Shown piece by piece: positions 16,784 to 26,979 of a DNA stretch of 64,000 nucleotides. The stretch is from Maritimibacter sp. HL-12 (GTDB lineage: Bacteria > Pseudomonadota > Alphaproteobacteria > Rhodobacterales > Rhodobacteraceae). Both the position numbers and the translations under genes were made by a program. The notes under the pieces are model-generated. The model ran no database searches, was not told the origin of the DNA, and saw only the letters and a program-made list of their open reading frames with translations. Numbering within the stretch: the first letter of the stretch is position 1; each line of letters begins with the position of its first letter. The DNA is taken from positions 806,001-870,000 of the forward strand of contig NZ_FXBQ01000001.1 in the NCBI RefSeq assembly GCF_900177545.1, written 5' to 3'.

Positions 16784-18337
16784 TCAATACTCCTGGTTGA
16801 GCGCGTCGGCGGCGGGGATTTCGCGCTCGCGGCGCGCGATATAGTCAAGCAGCGCCTCGTTCACGCCCTCGTCGAGCCTGGGTTCCTCGTAGGCCTCGAG
16901 CAGGCGGCGCGCATGAACAAGGGCGCGCTCGGTGATCTCCTTCGATCCGTCCGCCACCCATTGCTCGATCGAGTTGTTGTCAAAACGGTCGGGCATGAAG
17001 AACGCGGTCTGGAAATTCTCCTGGGTATGCGGATGACCGAGATAATGCCCGCCCGGCCCGACATCGCGGATCGCGGCCAGGGCCTGATCGAAATCCCCCC
17101 ATTGCGGACCTTCCGCCATGCGGTAGGCCATCGCGCATTGTTCGGCATCCACCACGAACTTGGCCACCGAGCAATGCATTCCCGCCTCGTTCCACCCCGC
17201 CGAATGCCAGATGTAATTGGCCCCGGCATGGATCACCGCCGAGAGCGTCGCGGCGCTTTCGTACCCGGCCTGTGCGTCGAAGGTCTTGGCCCCGCCGAGC
17301 GCGCCCGAGGTGCGCCACGGCACGCCGTAGAACCGCGCCATCTGGCCGATCATGAAGTTCATCAGGCTGATTTCCGGGGTTCCGGCCATTGGCGCGCCGG
17401 ATCGCATCGACACCGTCGAGAGGTAGTGCCCGTAGATCGCCGGGCAGCCGCGGCGGATCACCTGCGTATAGGCCAGCGCCGAAAGCGCCTCGGCGTTGAG
17501 CTGCGCGACGGAGGCGGCAACGCTTGCGGGCGTATTGGCCCCGCCAAGCACGAAGGGAGAGCAGAGCACCGGCTGATTGCGCCGACAGAAGGCGCGCATC
17601 GCGCCGAGCATCGTCTCGTCCCAGACCAGCGGCGAATTGCCGTTGCAATTGCCGGTGGTGACAGGGTGTGACTCGATGAAATCCGCACCGAAGAGGAGGG
17701 CGCACATCTCCATCACGTCCTCGGCGTTTTTCGGGCTTGTCGTCATCCCCATGAAGGTCTTGTCGGAGTATTTCATCGAGGAATAGGTGATCCGCAGGTG
17801 GCGCTGGCTGATCGGGTGATCGTAGGGCTCGACGATGTGATGCGCCGAGGAATGCAGGGCGGGCATCATGTGCGCCAGCTTGTGGAACATCGAGAGGTCG
17901 GCCAGCATCGGATTGCGGCGAACATCGTCGAGGTCGCGCAGGTAGGGCGCGCCGGTCATCGGCACGAAGATCGAATGCGGCCCGCCGAGACGAACGTTCT
18001 TTCGCGGATCGCGGGCGTGATAGGTGAAATCCGAGGGGATCGTGGCAACCAGTTCGCGCACCAGGCCGCGGTCGAGGTGAACACGTTCGCCGCGCACGTC
18101 AGCCCCGACCCGACGCCAGTCGCGCAGAGCAACAGGGTCGCGGAAGATCACGCCGACCTCTTCGAGAATATCCATCGAGGCCCCGTCGATCTGTGCGATC
18201 TGGTCCGCGTTCATCGGCTCGCAAGTCGGCAGGGTCCGGGTGAGACCGGGCAACATGTCGAACGTCACCGCGCCGCGGCTGCTGCGCCGGGCGGCGCGCC
18301 CGCCGGCGCGGCTACGGGGCTTGGTCAGGGTTGTCAT
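16784..18337 (-). CDS. MttB-family corrinoid-dependent methyltransferase (non-pyrrolysine)
   Basis: 517 residues from the ATG at 18337 (ribosome site GGAAGGAG). The protein matches the trimethylamine methyltransferase MttB family over its length, with an Arg-rich N-terminus followed by the TIM-barrel. The frame has no in-frame amber codon, so it belongs to the non-pyrrolysine group, which includes glycine-betaine and carnitine or proline-betaine demethylases that pass a methyl group to a corrinoid protein. No corrinoid protein, reductive activator or methylcorrinoid:tetrahydrofolate methyltransferase is encoded nearby, so partners must lie elsewhere. It faces the amine-oxidase operon. Aerobic roseobacters carry many such genes whose substrates are undefined. 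Confidence 0.85.
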   Translation of the reverse strand: MTTLTKPRSRAGGRAARRSSRGAVTFDMLPGLTRTLPTCEPMNADQIAQIDGASMDILEEVGVIFRDPVALRDWRRVGADVRGERVHLDRGLVRELVATIPSDFTYHARDPRKNVRLGGPHSIFVPMTGAPYLRDLDDVRRNPMLADLSMFHKLAHMMPALHSSAHHIVEPYDHPISQRHLRITYSSMKYSDKTFMGMTTSPKNAEDVMEMCALLFGADFIESHPVTTGNCNGNSPLVWDETMLGAMRAFCRRNQPVLCSPFVLGGANTPASVAASVAQLNAEALSALAYTQVIRRGCPAIYGHYLSTVSMRSGAPMAGTPEISLMNFMIGQMARFYGVPWRTSGALGGAKTFDAQAGYESAATLSAVIHAGANYIWHSAGWNEAGMHCSVAKFVVDAEQCAMAYRMAEGPQWGDFDQALAAIRDVGPGGHYLGHPHTQENFQTAFFMPDRFDNNSIEQWVADGSKEITERALVHARRLLEAYEEPRLDEGVNEALLDYIARREREIPAADALNQEY

Positions 18338-18389
18338 GTCGGGTCTCCTTCCCGACACAGTCTGGAGGAGAGCCACGCCTTTGACGTGC

Positions 18390-18404
18390 TGGTTTGCGAA
18401 ACCA
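18390..18404. promoter_or_regulatory. Inverted repeat upstream of the mttB-like gene
   Basis: TGGTTT-GCG-AAACCA is a perfect 6-bp inverted repeat 53 bp upstream of the mttB-like start. It is a candidate operator or a small hairpin in the leader; no matching copy was noticed near the other genes of the group. Confidence 0.3.
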
Positions 18405-18474
18405 TTTTGCAGAATGCGACATGGCTCAGAGGCGACGTGCCGCGTGCGGAGCTATCGGTGCGACCGACCCGCGT

Positions 18475-19206
18475 TCAGGACGATGGCGCCCGACCGGGAG
18501 GAGTGCGGAGGATCTCGGCGATCATCACGACCGCCAGAATCCCGGCCCCGCCTGCGGCAAGCCAGGTGACGCTCGGGATCGCCGCACCGTTCTTCACCGC
18601 GATCGCGATCAGCGCCCAGATCACCGACAGGAAATAGACCGGCTCGTCCCGCCGCATCCAGTGGATGAGCAGCGCGGCCACGAAGGCCAGAACAATGCAG
18701 ATCTGGGCCCAGACCACCTCGCCGAACGCGATCTCGAAGCCGGCACCGGTGAGGCCAAGCGAGGCGAAGCTCGCCGCGGTGAGCCACCCCGCGTAAAACG
18801 CGATCGGGGCCTTGCCGAGCCAGCGGTCGGCCAAGGGCGCGCGGGCAAGCGCGATGACCGCCGAGACCAGCATCGCGAAGATCAGGATCGTCGCCCAGAT
18901 CGGAGACACCATCGCCACGGGAAGCCAGATCGCGCCGATCACGAGGGAGACCAGAAGCGCCGCACGGTGCCGGTCCCAATCCCGGTTGTCGGGACGACGG
19001 ATGAGCCCGAACCCGGTCGCCGCCACGATCCACAGGTAGATCGGCCCCCAGATCGCGAAGGCATACCCCGCCGGCTGCACCGGGGGATCGACCTGCGGAT
19101 CGGGGTAAAGCATCGGGTCGAATCCCCCGAAGCCCGGCACCAGGAATGGCCCGAGCGCAAAGACGACAGCGGCGACGAACAGAAGAATGGCCTTGGCGCG
19201 CATCAT
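18475..19206 (-). CDS. TspO/MBR-like tryptophan-rich membrane protein
   Basis: 243 residues with an N-terminal signal-like helix and about six further hydrophobic segments. The stretch PAGYAFAIWGPIYLW is typical of the longer bacterial relatives of tryptophan-rich sensory protein TspO, and tryptophans recur in the membrane segments. TspO proteins sit in the outer or inner membrane and affect tetrapyrrole export or stress regulation; the function of this longer group is not settled. The ATG at 19206 has AAAGGAC upstream. It lies between the mttB-like gene and the sugar operon, with 137 bp before mttB, so it is probably transcribed on its own or with mttB. Confidence 0.7.
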   Translation of the reverse strand: MMRAKAILLFVAAVVFALGPFLVPGFGGFDPMLYPDPQVDPPVQPAGYAFAIWGPIYLWIVAATGFGLIRRPDNRDWDRHRAALLVSLVIGAIWLPVAMVSPIWATILIFAMLVSAVIALARAPLADRWLGKAPIAFYAGWLTAASFASLGLTGAGFEIAFGEVVWAQICIVLAFVAALLIHWMRRDEPVYFLSVIWALIAIAVKNGAAIPSVTWLAAGGAGILAVVMIAEILRTPPGRAPSS

Positions 19207-19299
19207 GTTGTCCTTTCATCCGGCATACTGGAAGGGCGGACCGTCGGGGACGAAAGTCGGCCAATCCGGCGCACGGGTCAACCCCGGCACCCCGAAGCT

Positions 19300-19325
19300 G
19301 CGGCCCCGCGCGCCGTCCGGGCCGC
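19300..19325 (-). terminator. Hairpin downstream of the sugar operon
   Basis: GCGGCCC and GGGCCGC form a perfect 7-bp stem with a 12-nt loop, 16 bp after the stop of the kinase gene that ends the operon. There is no T-run, so this is a probable rather than certain terminator. Confidence 0.4.
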
Positions 19326-19340
19326 GGCGCACATCCCGCC

Positions 19341-20273
19341 TCACCGATCCGCGGGCAGGGGCGGGGCGGTCAACGGCTCCGGGGAACGGGGAAACTGCGC
19401 GACGACGCGGGCGGCCACCCGGTTGCCCGAAGACAGCGCCGCGGCGAGCGGCTCGCCCCGCGCGACCGCGAACAAATAACCTGCGTTGAACGCATCGCCC
19501 GCGCCGACCGTGTCGAACACCGCGATCCGGTCAGCATCGGCATGGGCGGCAAGCTGGCCCTGCCGGCCATAACACCCAGCCGCCCCGGCTTTCGCGACAA
19601 GGCAGGTGCCGGGCGCGGCTTGTTCGGCCAGCCGGGCAAGGCCCTCCTGCGTATCGTCGCACCCGGTCAGACCGGCGAGTTCCTTGTCGTTCAGAAGAAC
19701 GTGGTCGGCACGGGCAATCCAGCCCAACACCCGCTTGCGCGTCGCCGCGCTCCAGCCTGCGTCGGGCCAGCCGGGATCTATCGCCAGTTCGGCACCCGCT
19801 GCCCGCAGATCGTCGAGCAGCGCCTCGTGGTCGGCCAGCAACCCCGGCAAGGCGAAGGCCCCGCTGACCATCACCAGCGCGCCGTCAAGTGGCCAGTCGT
19901 CGAGCCCAGCCCGGAAGGTCGCCCGGGTCAATTCGGCAAGGTGGCCCGGCGTCGACAGGAAACTGCGCTCGGCATCGCTGAACAATACGCCCACCGAAAC
20001 CCCGGTTGCCGTCTCGAAGCGCGTCATCCGGTCGAGGCCAGACCGGAAGCGCGCGGCGATCATGTCGCCCGCCGGGTCGGTGCCGCAGCCCGAAACCAGC
20101 CCGGCCCGGGCACTGAGCCGGCGCAGCACGAGCGCGGTGTTCGCCGCCGACCCGCCGATCCGAAAATCGGATTTCGGCAGAAAGACCTCGGTGCCCGGCT
20201 CGGGCCAGCCGTCGAGCGGCCCCATGACGACATCGAGGTTGGCATTGCCGATCACGCAGATCGCGCGTTCCAT
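19341..20273 (-). CDS. PfkB-family carbohydrate kinase
   Basis: 310 residues of the ribokinase fold. The N-terminal glycine pair (IGGSAANTA) and the ATP-site signature DTVGAGDAFNAG near residue 258, with the catalytic aspartate, are intact. It would phosphorylate a sugar or sugar derivative with ATP in the cytoplasm. Its start shares one base with the stop of the SIS-domain gene, so the two are translated together. A SIS isomerase/deglycase plus PfkB kinase pair is known from fructosamine (frl) and other amino-sugar pathways, which makes an amino-sugar or Amadori-type substrate a reasonable guess. Confidence 0.88.
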   Translation of the reverse strand: MERAICVIGNANLDVVMGPLDGWPEPGTEVFLPKSDFRIGGSAANTALVLRRLSARAGLVSGCGTDPAGDMIAARFRSGLDRMTRFETATGVSVGVLFSDAERSFLSTPGHLAELTRATFRAGLDDWPLDGALVMVSGAFALPGLLADHEALLDDLRAAGAELAIDPGWPDAGWSAATRKRVLGWIARADHVLLNDKELAGLTGCDDTQEGLARLAEQAAPGTCLVAKAGAAGCYGRQGQLAAHADADRIAVFDTVGAGDAFNAGYLFAVARGEPLAAALSSGNRVAARVVAQFPRSPEPLTAPPLPADR

Positions 20274-21280
20274 CAGGCCGCCTCACCGCTGGTCACCTTC
20301 GTGGAGCGGATCGGCATGCCGACATCGGGCACCATCCGCGCGGCGGCGTCGATCACGGCGCGTTGCAACGCCGGCAGGGCGGCGGCGGCGGCAGCCATCC
20401 CCCGGCGCGGGGGCAGCGACAAGGTCACCGCACCGGGCACCGCGGCCTCGCCCGAGAGATCGACGATGCCGGGGCGCAGACCATGGCCGATCAACTCACC
20501 CGCGAGCCCCGCGATATTGTCGCCCTCGTCACCCTTGCCGCGCAGAAACACGATCGCCGTCTCCGGACCGACCATCTCGAACGGACCATGGCGGAACTGG
20601 CCGGCTTCGAGGCCCAGAACCGGGATGCGCGCCAGCTCCATCAGGCTCAGGCCCGCCGCATCCGCCACGCCCTGCAACGCCCCCCGCCCGACGAAAACGG
20701 CATTGCGAGCCTCGGCGATCAGATCGCGCAGCTCCGGGCTGTAGGGCGGCGATGCCTCTTCAAGCACGGCACGTAACGGGGCCATGTCGGCACCGAGTGC
20801 TGCGAGCACCGCCGCGTGCATCGTCAACGTCACCAGCAGCGACCGGGTGGCCGCATAGGCCAGTTCCACCCCGCCGCATCCGATCAGGGGCCGGGTCCGC
20901 CGCGCGAGCGGGCTGTCGGGGTCGAGGGTGAGGCCAAAGACGGTGCCTTGCGGCTGGTCATCGAGAAACCGCACGACCTCGCCCGAAGCGCCCGATTGCG
21001 ACGTCAGGAACAGGGTGGCCGGGCGATCCAGCGGTGCGCGCATGTATTCCGAGAGCACATGCGCCGAGGCATCGACGCCAGCCTGGCGATAGAAGGGTTC
21101 GGCCATCCGGTTGACCCAGTGCGAGCCCCCCATGCCGAGAAGCAGCAGCCGGCCCGTGGCCTTCATGCTGCGGGCCGCCTCGGCGGCGGGCGCGGCCACC
21201 GCATTCCAGGTGGCTTGGGCATCGGAGAATTGGCGCTCCATTTCGGCTTCGAGCTGCCGAAGGCCGTTCGGGCTGGTCAT
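20273..21280 (-). CDS. SIS-domain sugar isomerase/deglycase-like protein
   Basis: 335 residues from the ATG at 21280 (ribosome site AAGGAAG). Two SIS domains are visible: the first has GRLLLLGMGGSHWVNRMAEP, and later LTSQSGASGEVV gives the phosphosugar-binding serine loop; FVGRGALQGVADAAGLSLME marks the second. Proteins of this layout include the glucosamine-6-phosphate isomerase half of GlmS, AgaS and the FrlB deglycase. It lacks a glutaminase domain, so it is a catabolic isomerase or deaminase/deglycase rather than GlmS. It lies between the ABC ATPase gene and the kinase gene in the same operon. Confidence 0.85.
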   Translation of the reverse strand: MTSPNGLRQLEAEMERQFSDAQATWNAVAAPAAEAARSMKATGRLLLLGMGGSHWVNRMAEPFYRQAGVDASAHVLSEYMRAPLDRPATLFLTSQSGASGEVVRFLDDQPQGTVFGLTLDPDSPLARRTRPLIGCGGVELAYAATRSLLVTLTMHAAVLAALGADMAPLRAVLEEASPPYSPELRDLIAEARNAVFVGRGALQGVADAAGLSLMELARIPVLGLEAGQFRHGPFEMVGPETAIVFLRGKGDEGDNIAGLAGELIGHGLRPGIVDLSGEAAVPGAVTLSLPPRRGMAAAAAALPALQRAVIDAAARMVPDVGMPIRSTKVTSGEAA

Positions 21281-21302
21281 CGTGTCTTCCTTGTTTTCTT
21301 GC

Positions 21303-22304
21303 TCAGGCGAGGGGGGCGCCATCGGCCCCGAAGCGGTGCAGCCGGGCCGCATCCGGCGCGAGGTGCAGCGCGGTGCCGGGCGTCGGGGTTTCGCCGGGCG
21401 GAATGCGCACCACGACACGGCCCGCCTCGGCGGTTTCGACATGCAGGAAAGTGTCGCTGCCCAGCGCCTCGGCCATCACGACCTTGCCCGCCCAGGGGCC
21501 ATCCTGTGCGACGTGCAGGTGCTCGGGGCGGATGCCGACGCAGGCCGCGCCCATCGCCTCGGCCGTGGCCCCTTCGATCAGGTTCATCCGCGGACTGCCG
21601 ATGAAGCTTGCCACGAAACGGCTCGCGGGGCGTTCATACAGGTCCATCGGCGTTCCGACCTGTTCGACCTTGCCTGCGTTCAGAACCACGATCCGGTCGG
21701 CCAGCGTCATCGCCTCGACCTGGTCGTGGGTGACGTAGATCATCGTGGTGTCATGCAGCCGATGGTGCAGGGCCGCGATCTCGATCCGCGTATCGACGCG
21801 CAGCGCGGCATCGAGGTTCGACAGCGGCTCGTCGAACAAAAACACCCTCGGCTGGCGCGAGATCGCCCGCCCGATGGCAACCCGCTGGCGCTGCCCGCCG
21901 GAAAGCGCTTTTGGCTTGCGGTCCATCAGGTGGTCGATCTGCAGCATCCGGGCCGATTGCGTGACCCGCTCCTCGATCTCCCGCTTCGACAACCGCGCCT
22001 GTTCGAGACCGAAGGCCATGTTTTCGCGCACCGTCATATGCGGGTAGAGCGCATAGGACTGGAACACCATGGCGCAGCCGCGTTTTGCCGGCAGCACATC
22101 GTTCATCTTCTCGCCGCCGATGCGCAGCTCGCCGCCCGATATGTCTTCGAGCCCGGCGATCATCCGCAGGAGCGTGGATTTCCCGCAACCCGAGGGGCCG
22201 ACGAAAACCACGAACTCGCCGCTGGCGAGGTCGAGGTCGATCCCGTGGATCACGTCAACCGTTCCGAAGGATTTGCGCACCGCTTGCAACTCAACCCGTG
22301 CCAT
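21303..22304 (-). CDS. Carbohydrate ABC transporter ATP-binding protein (MalK/UgpC type)
   Basis: 333 residues. Walker [11 protein letters not shown]-loop [11 protein letters not shown], signature LSGGQRQR, Walker [12 protein letters not shown] and the switch histidine THD are present, followed by the C-terminal TOBE-like regulatory domain (about 235-333) of the CUT1 sugar importer family. It energises the importer encoded by the next three genes. It is separated by only 3 bp from the permease gene, and by 22 bp from the SIS gene that follows. The ugpC protein at 30399 is a clear paralogue. Confidence 0.92.
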   Translation of the reverse strand: MARVELQAVRKSFGTVDVIHGIDLDLASGEFVVFVGPSGCGKSTLLRMIAGLEDISGGELRIGGEKMNDVLPAKRGCAMVFQSYALYPHMTVRENMAFGLEQARLSKREIEERVTQSARMLQIDHLMDRKPKALSGGQRQRVAIGRAISRQPRVFLFDEPLSNLDAALRVDTRIEIAALHHRLHDTTMIYVTHDQVEAMTLADRIVVLNAGKVEQVGTPMDLYERPASRFVASFIGSPRMNLIEGATAEAMGAACVGIRPEHLHVAQDGPWAGKVVMAEALGSDTFLHVETAEAGRVVVRIPPGETPTPGTALHLAPDAARLHRFGADGAPLA

Positions 22305-22307
22305 CTG

Positions 22308-23132
22308 TCATCCTTTCACTGCGCCCGCCGTCAGGCCGGACACGATCTTGCGTTGGAAGATGAGGACCAGCACCACCAAAGGCAGCGTGACCACGACCGA
22401 GGCGGCCATGATATTGCCCCAGGGAATCTCGAATTCCGACCGGCCCGAGATCATCGCGATCGCCACCGGAACCGTGCGCTGGGTGTCGGTCGACAGGAAG
22501 GTCAACGCGAACAGGAATTCGTTCCAGGCGTGGATGAAGGCGAGCAGGCCCGTCGTCACCATCGCCGGCCACATCAGCGGCAGGAACACCCGCCAGATGA
22601 TCGTCAGCGCCGATGCGCCGTCCATGATCGCGGCTTCCTCGATCTCCACCGGCAGCTTGCGCATGAAGGTGGTCAACACCCAGACGGTGAACGGCAGGGT
22701 GAAGATCATGTAGGAAAACACCAGCGCCCAGAGCGAGTTGAACAGCCCGAAGGCGCGGATCAGCTCGAACAGGCCCGCGAGCACCGCGATCTGCGGGAAC
22801 ATGCTGACCGAGAGGATGGTCAGAAGCAAAAGCCCCCTGCCCCGGAACCGGATCCGCGCGAGCGCATAGGCCGCCGTGGTCGCGAGGACCAGCGACAGAA
22901 CCACGACAGCCGACGCGGTCACCGCGGAATTCAGAAACTGCCGCCCGAAGACGCCGGACGACAGCATCGAGCGGTAGTTCGACCAATCCAGCGCGGCGGG
23001 CAGGTAGTTGATGTCGAAGATCGCCTGCCCGGTCTCGAGCGAGGTCAGGATCGCGTAGTAGAACGGAAACACCGCCTGAAGCACGATGACCGCGACGAGA
23101 AGATAGAACCCGTAAGTCTTGAGGCGTGCCAT
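22308..23132 (-). CDS. Carbohydrate ABC transporter permease (MalG/ThuG type)
   Basis: 274 residues with six predicted membrane segments and the EAA loop (EAAIMDGASALTIIWRVFLPLMWPA) that contacts the ATPase. It is the second permease of a CUT1 sugar importer. The start at 23132 is 4 bp after the preceding permease gene. Sequence style resembles the trehalose/maltose-type ThuG and related proteins, but the sugar cannot be inferred safely. Confidence 0.9.
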   Translation of the reverse strand: MARLKTYGFYLLVAVIVLQAVFPFYYAILTSLETGQAIFDINYLPAALDWSNYRSMLSSGVFGRQFLNSAVTASAVVVLSLVLATTAAYALARIRFRGRGLLLLTILSVSMFPQIAVLAGLFELIRAFGLFNSLWALVFSYMIFTLPFTVWVLTTFMRKLPVEIEEAAIMDGASALTIIWRVFLPLMWPAMVTTGLLAFIHAWNEFLFALTFLSTDTQRTVPVAIAMISGRSEFEIPWGNIMAASVVVTLPLVVLVLIFQRKIVSGLTAGAVKG

Positions 23133-23136
23133 CGTG

Positions 23137-24093
23137 TCAGTCCTCGCGTTCGAGGTTCATCCGGGTAACGCGGATGAAGGTGATGGTGATCAGGGCGATC
23201 ACGAAGAACAGCAGCGTCGAGGCGGCCGAGCCATAGGCGAACTTGTCGTAATCGAACAGGTTTTCGCGGGCATAGATCGACATCGAGCGCGTCGCGTCGG
23301 TGTTGGGGGTGAGGACATAGATCAGGTCGAACACCCGCAGCGCGTCGAGCGTGCGGAACACCACCGCCACCAGCAGCCCCGGCAGGATCAACGGCAAGGT
23401 CACCTTGCGAAACAGCCTGAACGCGGGCACACCATCCATCCGCGCTGCCTCGTAAATATCATCGGGCACCATCTGCAACGCGGCGAGGATCAGCAGCGCC
23501 ATGAACGGCGTGGTCTTCCATACGTCCACCGCGACAATGGCGAACATCGCCGTGCCCGGCGTCGCCGTCCAGGCGATGGCACTGTCGATCAGCCCGACAC
23601 GCATCAGCATGTCGTTCACGATGCCGAACTGGTCATGCAGCATCCAGGCCCACATCTTGGCCGAAACGATGGTGGGAATCGCCCAGGGGATGAGGATCGC
23701 CGCCCGCACGAGGCCCCGGCCGGGAAAACTGCGGTGCAGCACCAGTGCGATGACGAGGCCAAACACGGTTTCGATGCTCACCGAAAGGCCCGCGAACCAG
23801 ATCGTGTTCCAGACCGAGCGCCACCAGCGCGGATCGGCCAGAACGCCCTCCCATTCGCCCTGCCCGTTGCCATAATCGAACCAGTGGAGGTAATTCTGGA
23901 ACCCGACCCACTGCGCATTTCCCAGTTGGTCGAGCGAGGCGTCGGTGAAGCCGAACCAGATGGTGCGCGCGAGCGGCCAGGCCGCGACCGCCGCCAGAAC
24001 GATCAGCATCGGCGCGAGGAAGGCCCATGCCGCCCGCTTGCGCTGCCGCGCCAACCTGGAAAGATCAGGGGCTGTCATCGTTTCCGCATCCAT
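23137..24093 (-). CDS. Carbohydrate ABC transporter permease (MalF/ThuF type)
   Basis: 318 residues with six predicted membrane segments after a basic N-terminus, and an EAA loop (YEAARMDGVPAFRLFRKVTLP). It pairs with the downstream permease to form the membrane channel of the CUT1 importer. It is preceded by the binding-protein gene with a 51-bp gap, usual for such operons, in which the binding protein is often made in excess. Confidence 0.9.
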   Translation of the reverse strand: MDAETMTAPDLSRLARQRKRAAWAFLAPMLIVLAAVAAWPLARTIWFGFTDASLDQLGNAQWVGFQNYLHWFDYGNGQGEWEGVLADPRWWRSVWNTIWFAGLSVSIETVFGLVIALVLHRSFPGRGLVRAAILIPWAIPTIVSAKMWAWMLHDQFGIVNDMLMRVGLIDSAIAWTATPGTAMFAIVAVDVWKTTPFMALLILAALQMVPDDIYEAARMDGVPAFRLFRKVTLPLILPGLLVAVVFRTLDALRVFDLIYVLTPNTDATRSMSIYARENLFDYDKFAYGSAASTLLFFVIALITITFIRVTRMNLERED

Positions 24094-24144
24094 ATGGCCT
24101 CGAGAGAGGCGCGGCAGCTTTCGCCGCCGCGCCGGAGTGGCAGA

Positions 24145-25404
<1,260 letters not shown>

Positions 25405-25428
25405 TGTCTTCCTCCTGTTGCAATCATG

Positions 25429-26979
25429 TTATGAGGTTTGTTCCGCGCGGCAAAAGACCGGCGAGGTCCACGCCATCTGTCCCCCCGCCTGCCGCAGGCG
25501 GAGATAGATGTTTTCGCCCGGCGAGACCGTGCCGAGCGGCACCCGGCCGTGCCACTGCCATTGGCGCGGTCGTGGCATGGCGTGGAAGCGCCAGGCCGGG
25601 CTGTCGATCGAGCCGAGATTGCCCGACTTCGCACTTTCGAACAGCCGTTCGGCTGGCAGCTCGATGTTTTGTCCGCACAGCTCCGCGCGGATCGTCGCGC
25701 CCGCGTCGAGCCGCAGGCGCAGCAGCATCCCTTGGGTGGCGGACGTGAAGTTGTTCGGGTTCGCCTCGGCGGTCACGGCAAAGCGCAATCCGCTGCCGTC
25801 TGCGACCAGTTCCGGCAGCGGCGCGCCGCCATCCTGCCCCTCCAGAGGCGAAACCACCTCCGCCCCGCGCCAGCGCGGCTCGGCCGAAAGGATCTCGCCG
25901 CCTTCGACCGAGAGCGTGCCGGTCCAGTCGTGGCGCGAGCGTCGCGCACCCCAGCCGAGTTCCAGAAACAACAGGGTCTCGTCGGCCGCACCGATCGGCG
26001 CGGGGTCAAGCTCCGGGCTGATCCGATGCCATAGCTGCCCGTTGCGGATCACGTCGATACTGTCGATGAAACCGCCGGCCACCGCTTCGATCCGCAGATC
26101 ATACGTGCCCGGCGCGACGATACCGCCCTGGATCGCCGGGCCGACCGCCGCCAGAAGGTGAATGTTGTCGCCGGTGAGCGCGTTGGTCGCACGCGACATG
26201 AACGCCTGCCACAGGTCATCGCGCCCACCGCTGCGGGCATAGGCACACATCCGGCCATGCCCGTAGCTGCCCGGAAAGGCGGAATGGTGATCGGTATTGC
26301 CGACGATTCCGAAAACATGGCCCTGCGCCAGGCCGTGCGCCATGGTGGAATGGCCATCGACCGGCCCCATCGAATGCAGGTAGCCCCGGTCGGTCTCGGA
26401 GGTTTCGGCGCAGCCGTGCATCGAGAGCATTTCGACAAAGGGCGAAAGCGCCGGATCGAAGGTGTTCCAGTTGATCCCCCGCGCCCCTTGGCGATAGCCG
26501 ATGTGATGCGGAAAGGCGAGTGCGCGCGCGCCCTTGCTTTGCCGCAGTGCCGCTTTGAGATCGGCTGGCGTGTCGGCCAGGTGGAGCGGTGCGGGGTCGA
26601 GATCGGCATAGACGATCGTGTAATCCCCGTCGGCGTTGGAATGGATCTCGTAGCCGGGAAACACGCAAAATCCGGGACCGTCCGCCGCCTTGAGCGCCTC
26701 GAAATGATCCATCCAACCGGCGCGCAGCTTGGCGAAGCCCTTGACGTGGAAATCGACAATATGGGCCACCGACGGGTCATCCACCGGCATGTCGGGCCAA
26801 TGCGCGTGCCCGGTGATCGACACGAAGTCGAGTTGCAGCGCGGCCCGGGCGAGCGCATCGGCGAAACGGCCGTGGCCATAGCTGAGATCGGAATGATTGT
26901 GGATATCGCCATAGAACGGACGCAGGCCCAGTTCGGTGGCGAGCGGCGTCAGCGACGCGGGCAAGGGGGCTCGGATCAT
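25429..26979 (-). CDS. PHP-superfamily metal-dependent hydrolase (DUF3604-like)
   Basis: 516 residues from the ATG at 26979 (AGGAG ribosome site; overlaps the upstream stop by 4 nt). The N-terminal two thirds resemble the PHP/DUF3604 metal-binding fold: GDIHNHSDLSYGHG gives the first HxH, then ITGHAHWPD, PGYEIH, FPHHIGY and GNTDHHS supply further metal ligands. The last third (about 300-516) is a beta-rich accessory part. There is no signal peptide, so it should be cytoplasmic. PHP enzymes cleave phosphoesters or act on sugars' phosphates; for this group the reaction is not known. Its place inside a sugar import operon suggests it processes the imported compound. Confidence 0.75.
   Translation of the reverse strand: MIRAPLPASLTPLATELGLRPFYGDIHNHSDLSYGHGRFADALARAALQLDFVSITGHAHWPDMPVDDPSVAHIVDFHVKGFAKLRAGWMDHFEALKAADGPGFCVFPGYEIHSNADGDYTIVYADLDPAPLHLADTPADLKAALRQSKGARALAFPHHIGYRQGARGINWNTFDPALSPFVEMLSMHGCAETSETDRGYLHSMGPVDGHSTMAHGLAQGHVFGIVGNTDHHSAFPGSYGHGRMCAYARSGGRDDLWQAFMSRATNALTGDNIHLLAAVGPAIQGGIVAPGTYDLRIEAVAGGFIDSIDVIRNGQLWHRISPELDPAPIGAADETLLFLELGWGARRSRHDWTGTLSVEGGEILSAEPRWRGAEVVSPLEGQDGGAPLPELVADGSGLRFAVTAEANPNNFTSATQGMLLRLRLDAGATIRAELCGQNIELPAERLFESAKSGNLGSIDSPAWRFHAMPRPRQWQWHGRVPLGTVSPGENIYLRLRQAGGQMAWTSPVFCRAEQTS

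Noticed and set aside
16784-18337. Possible pyrrolysine-containing MttB
   Set aside because: The frame is open without any in-frame TAG, so no amber-encoded pyrrolysine is needed.
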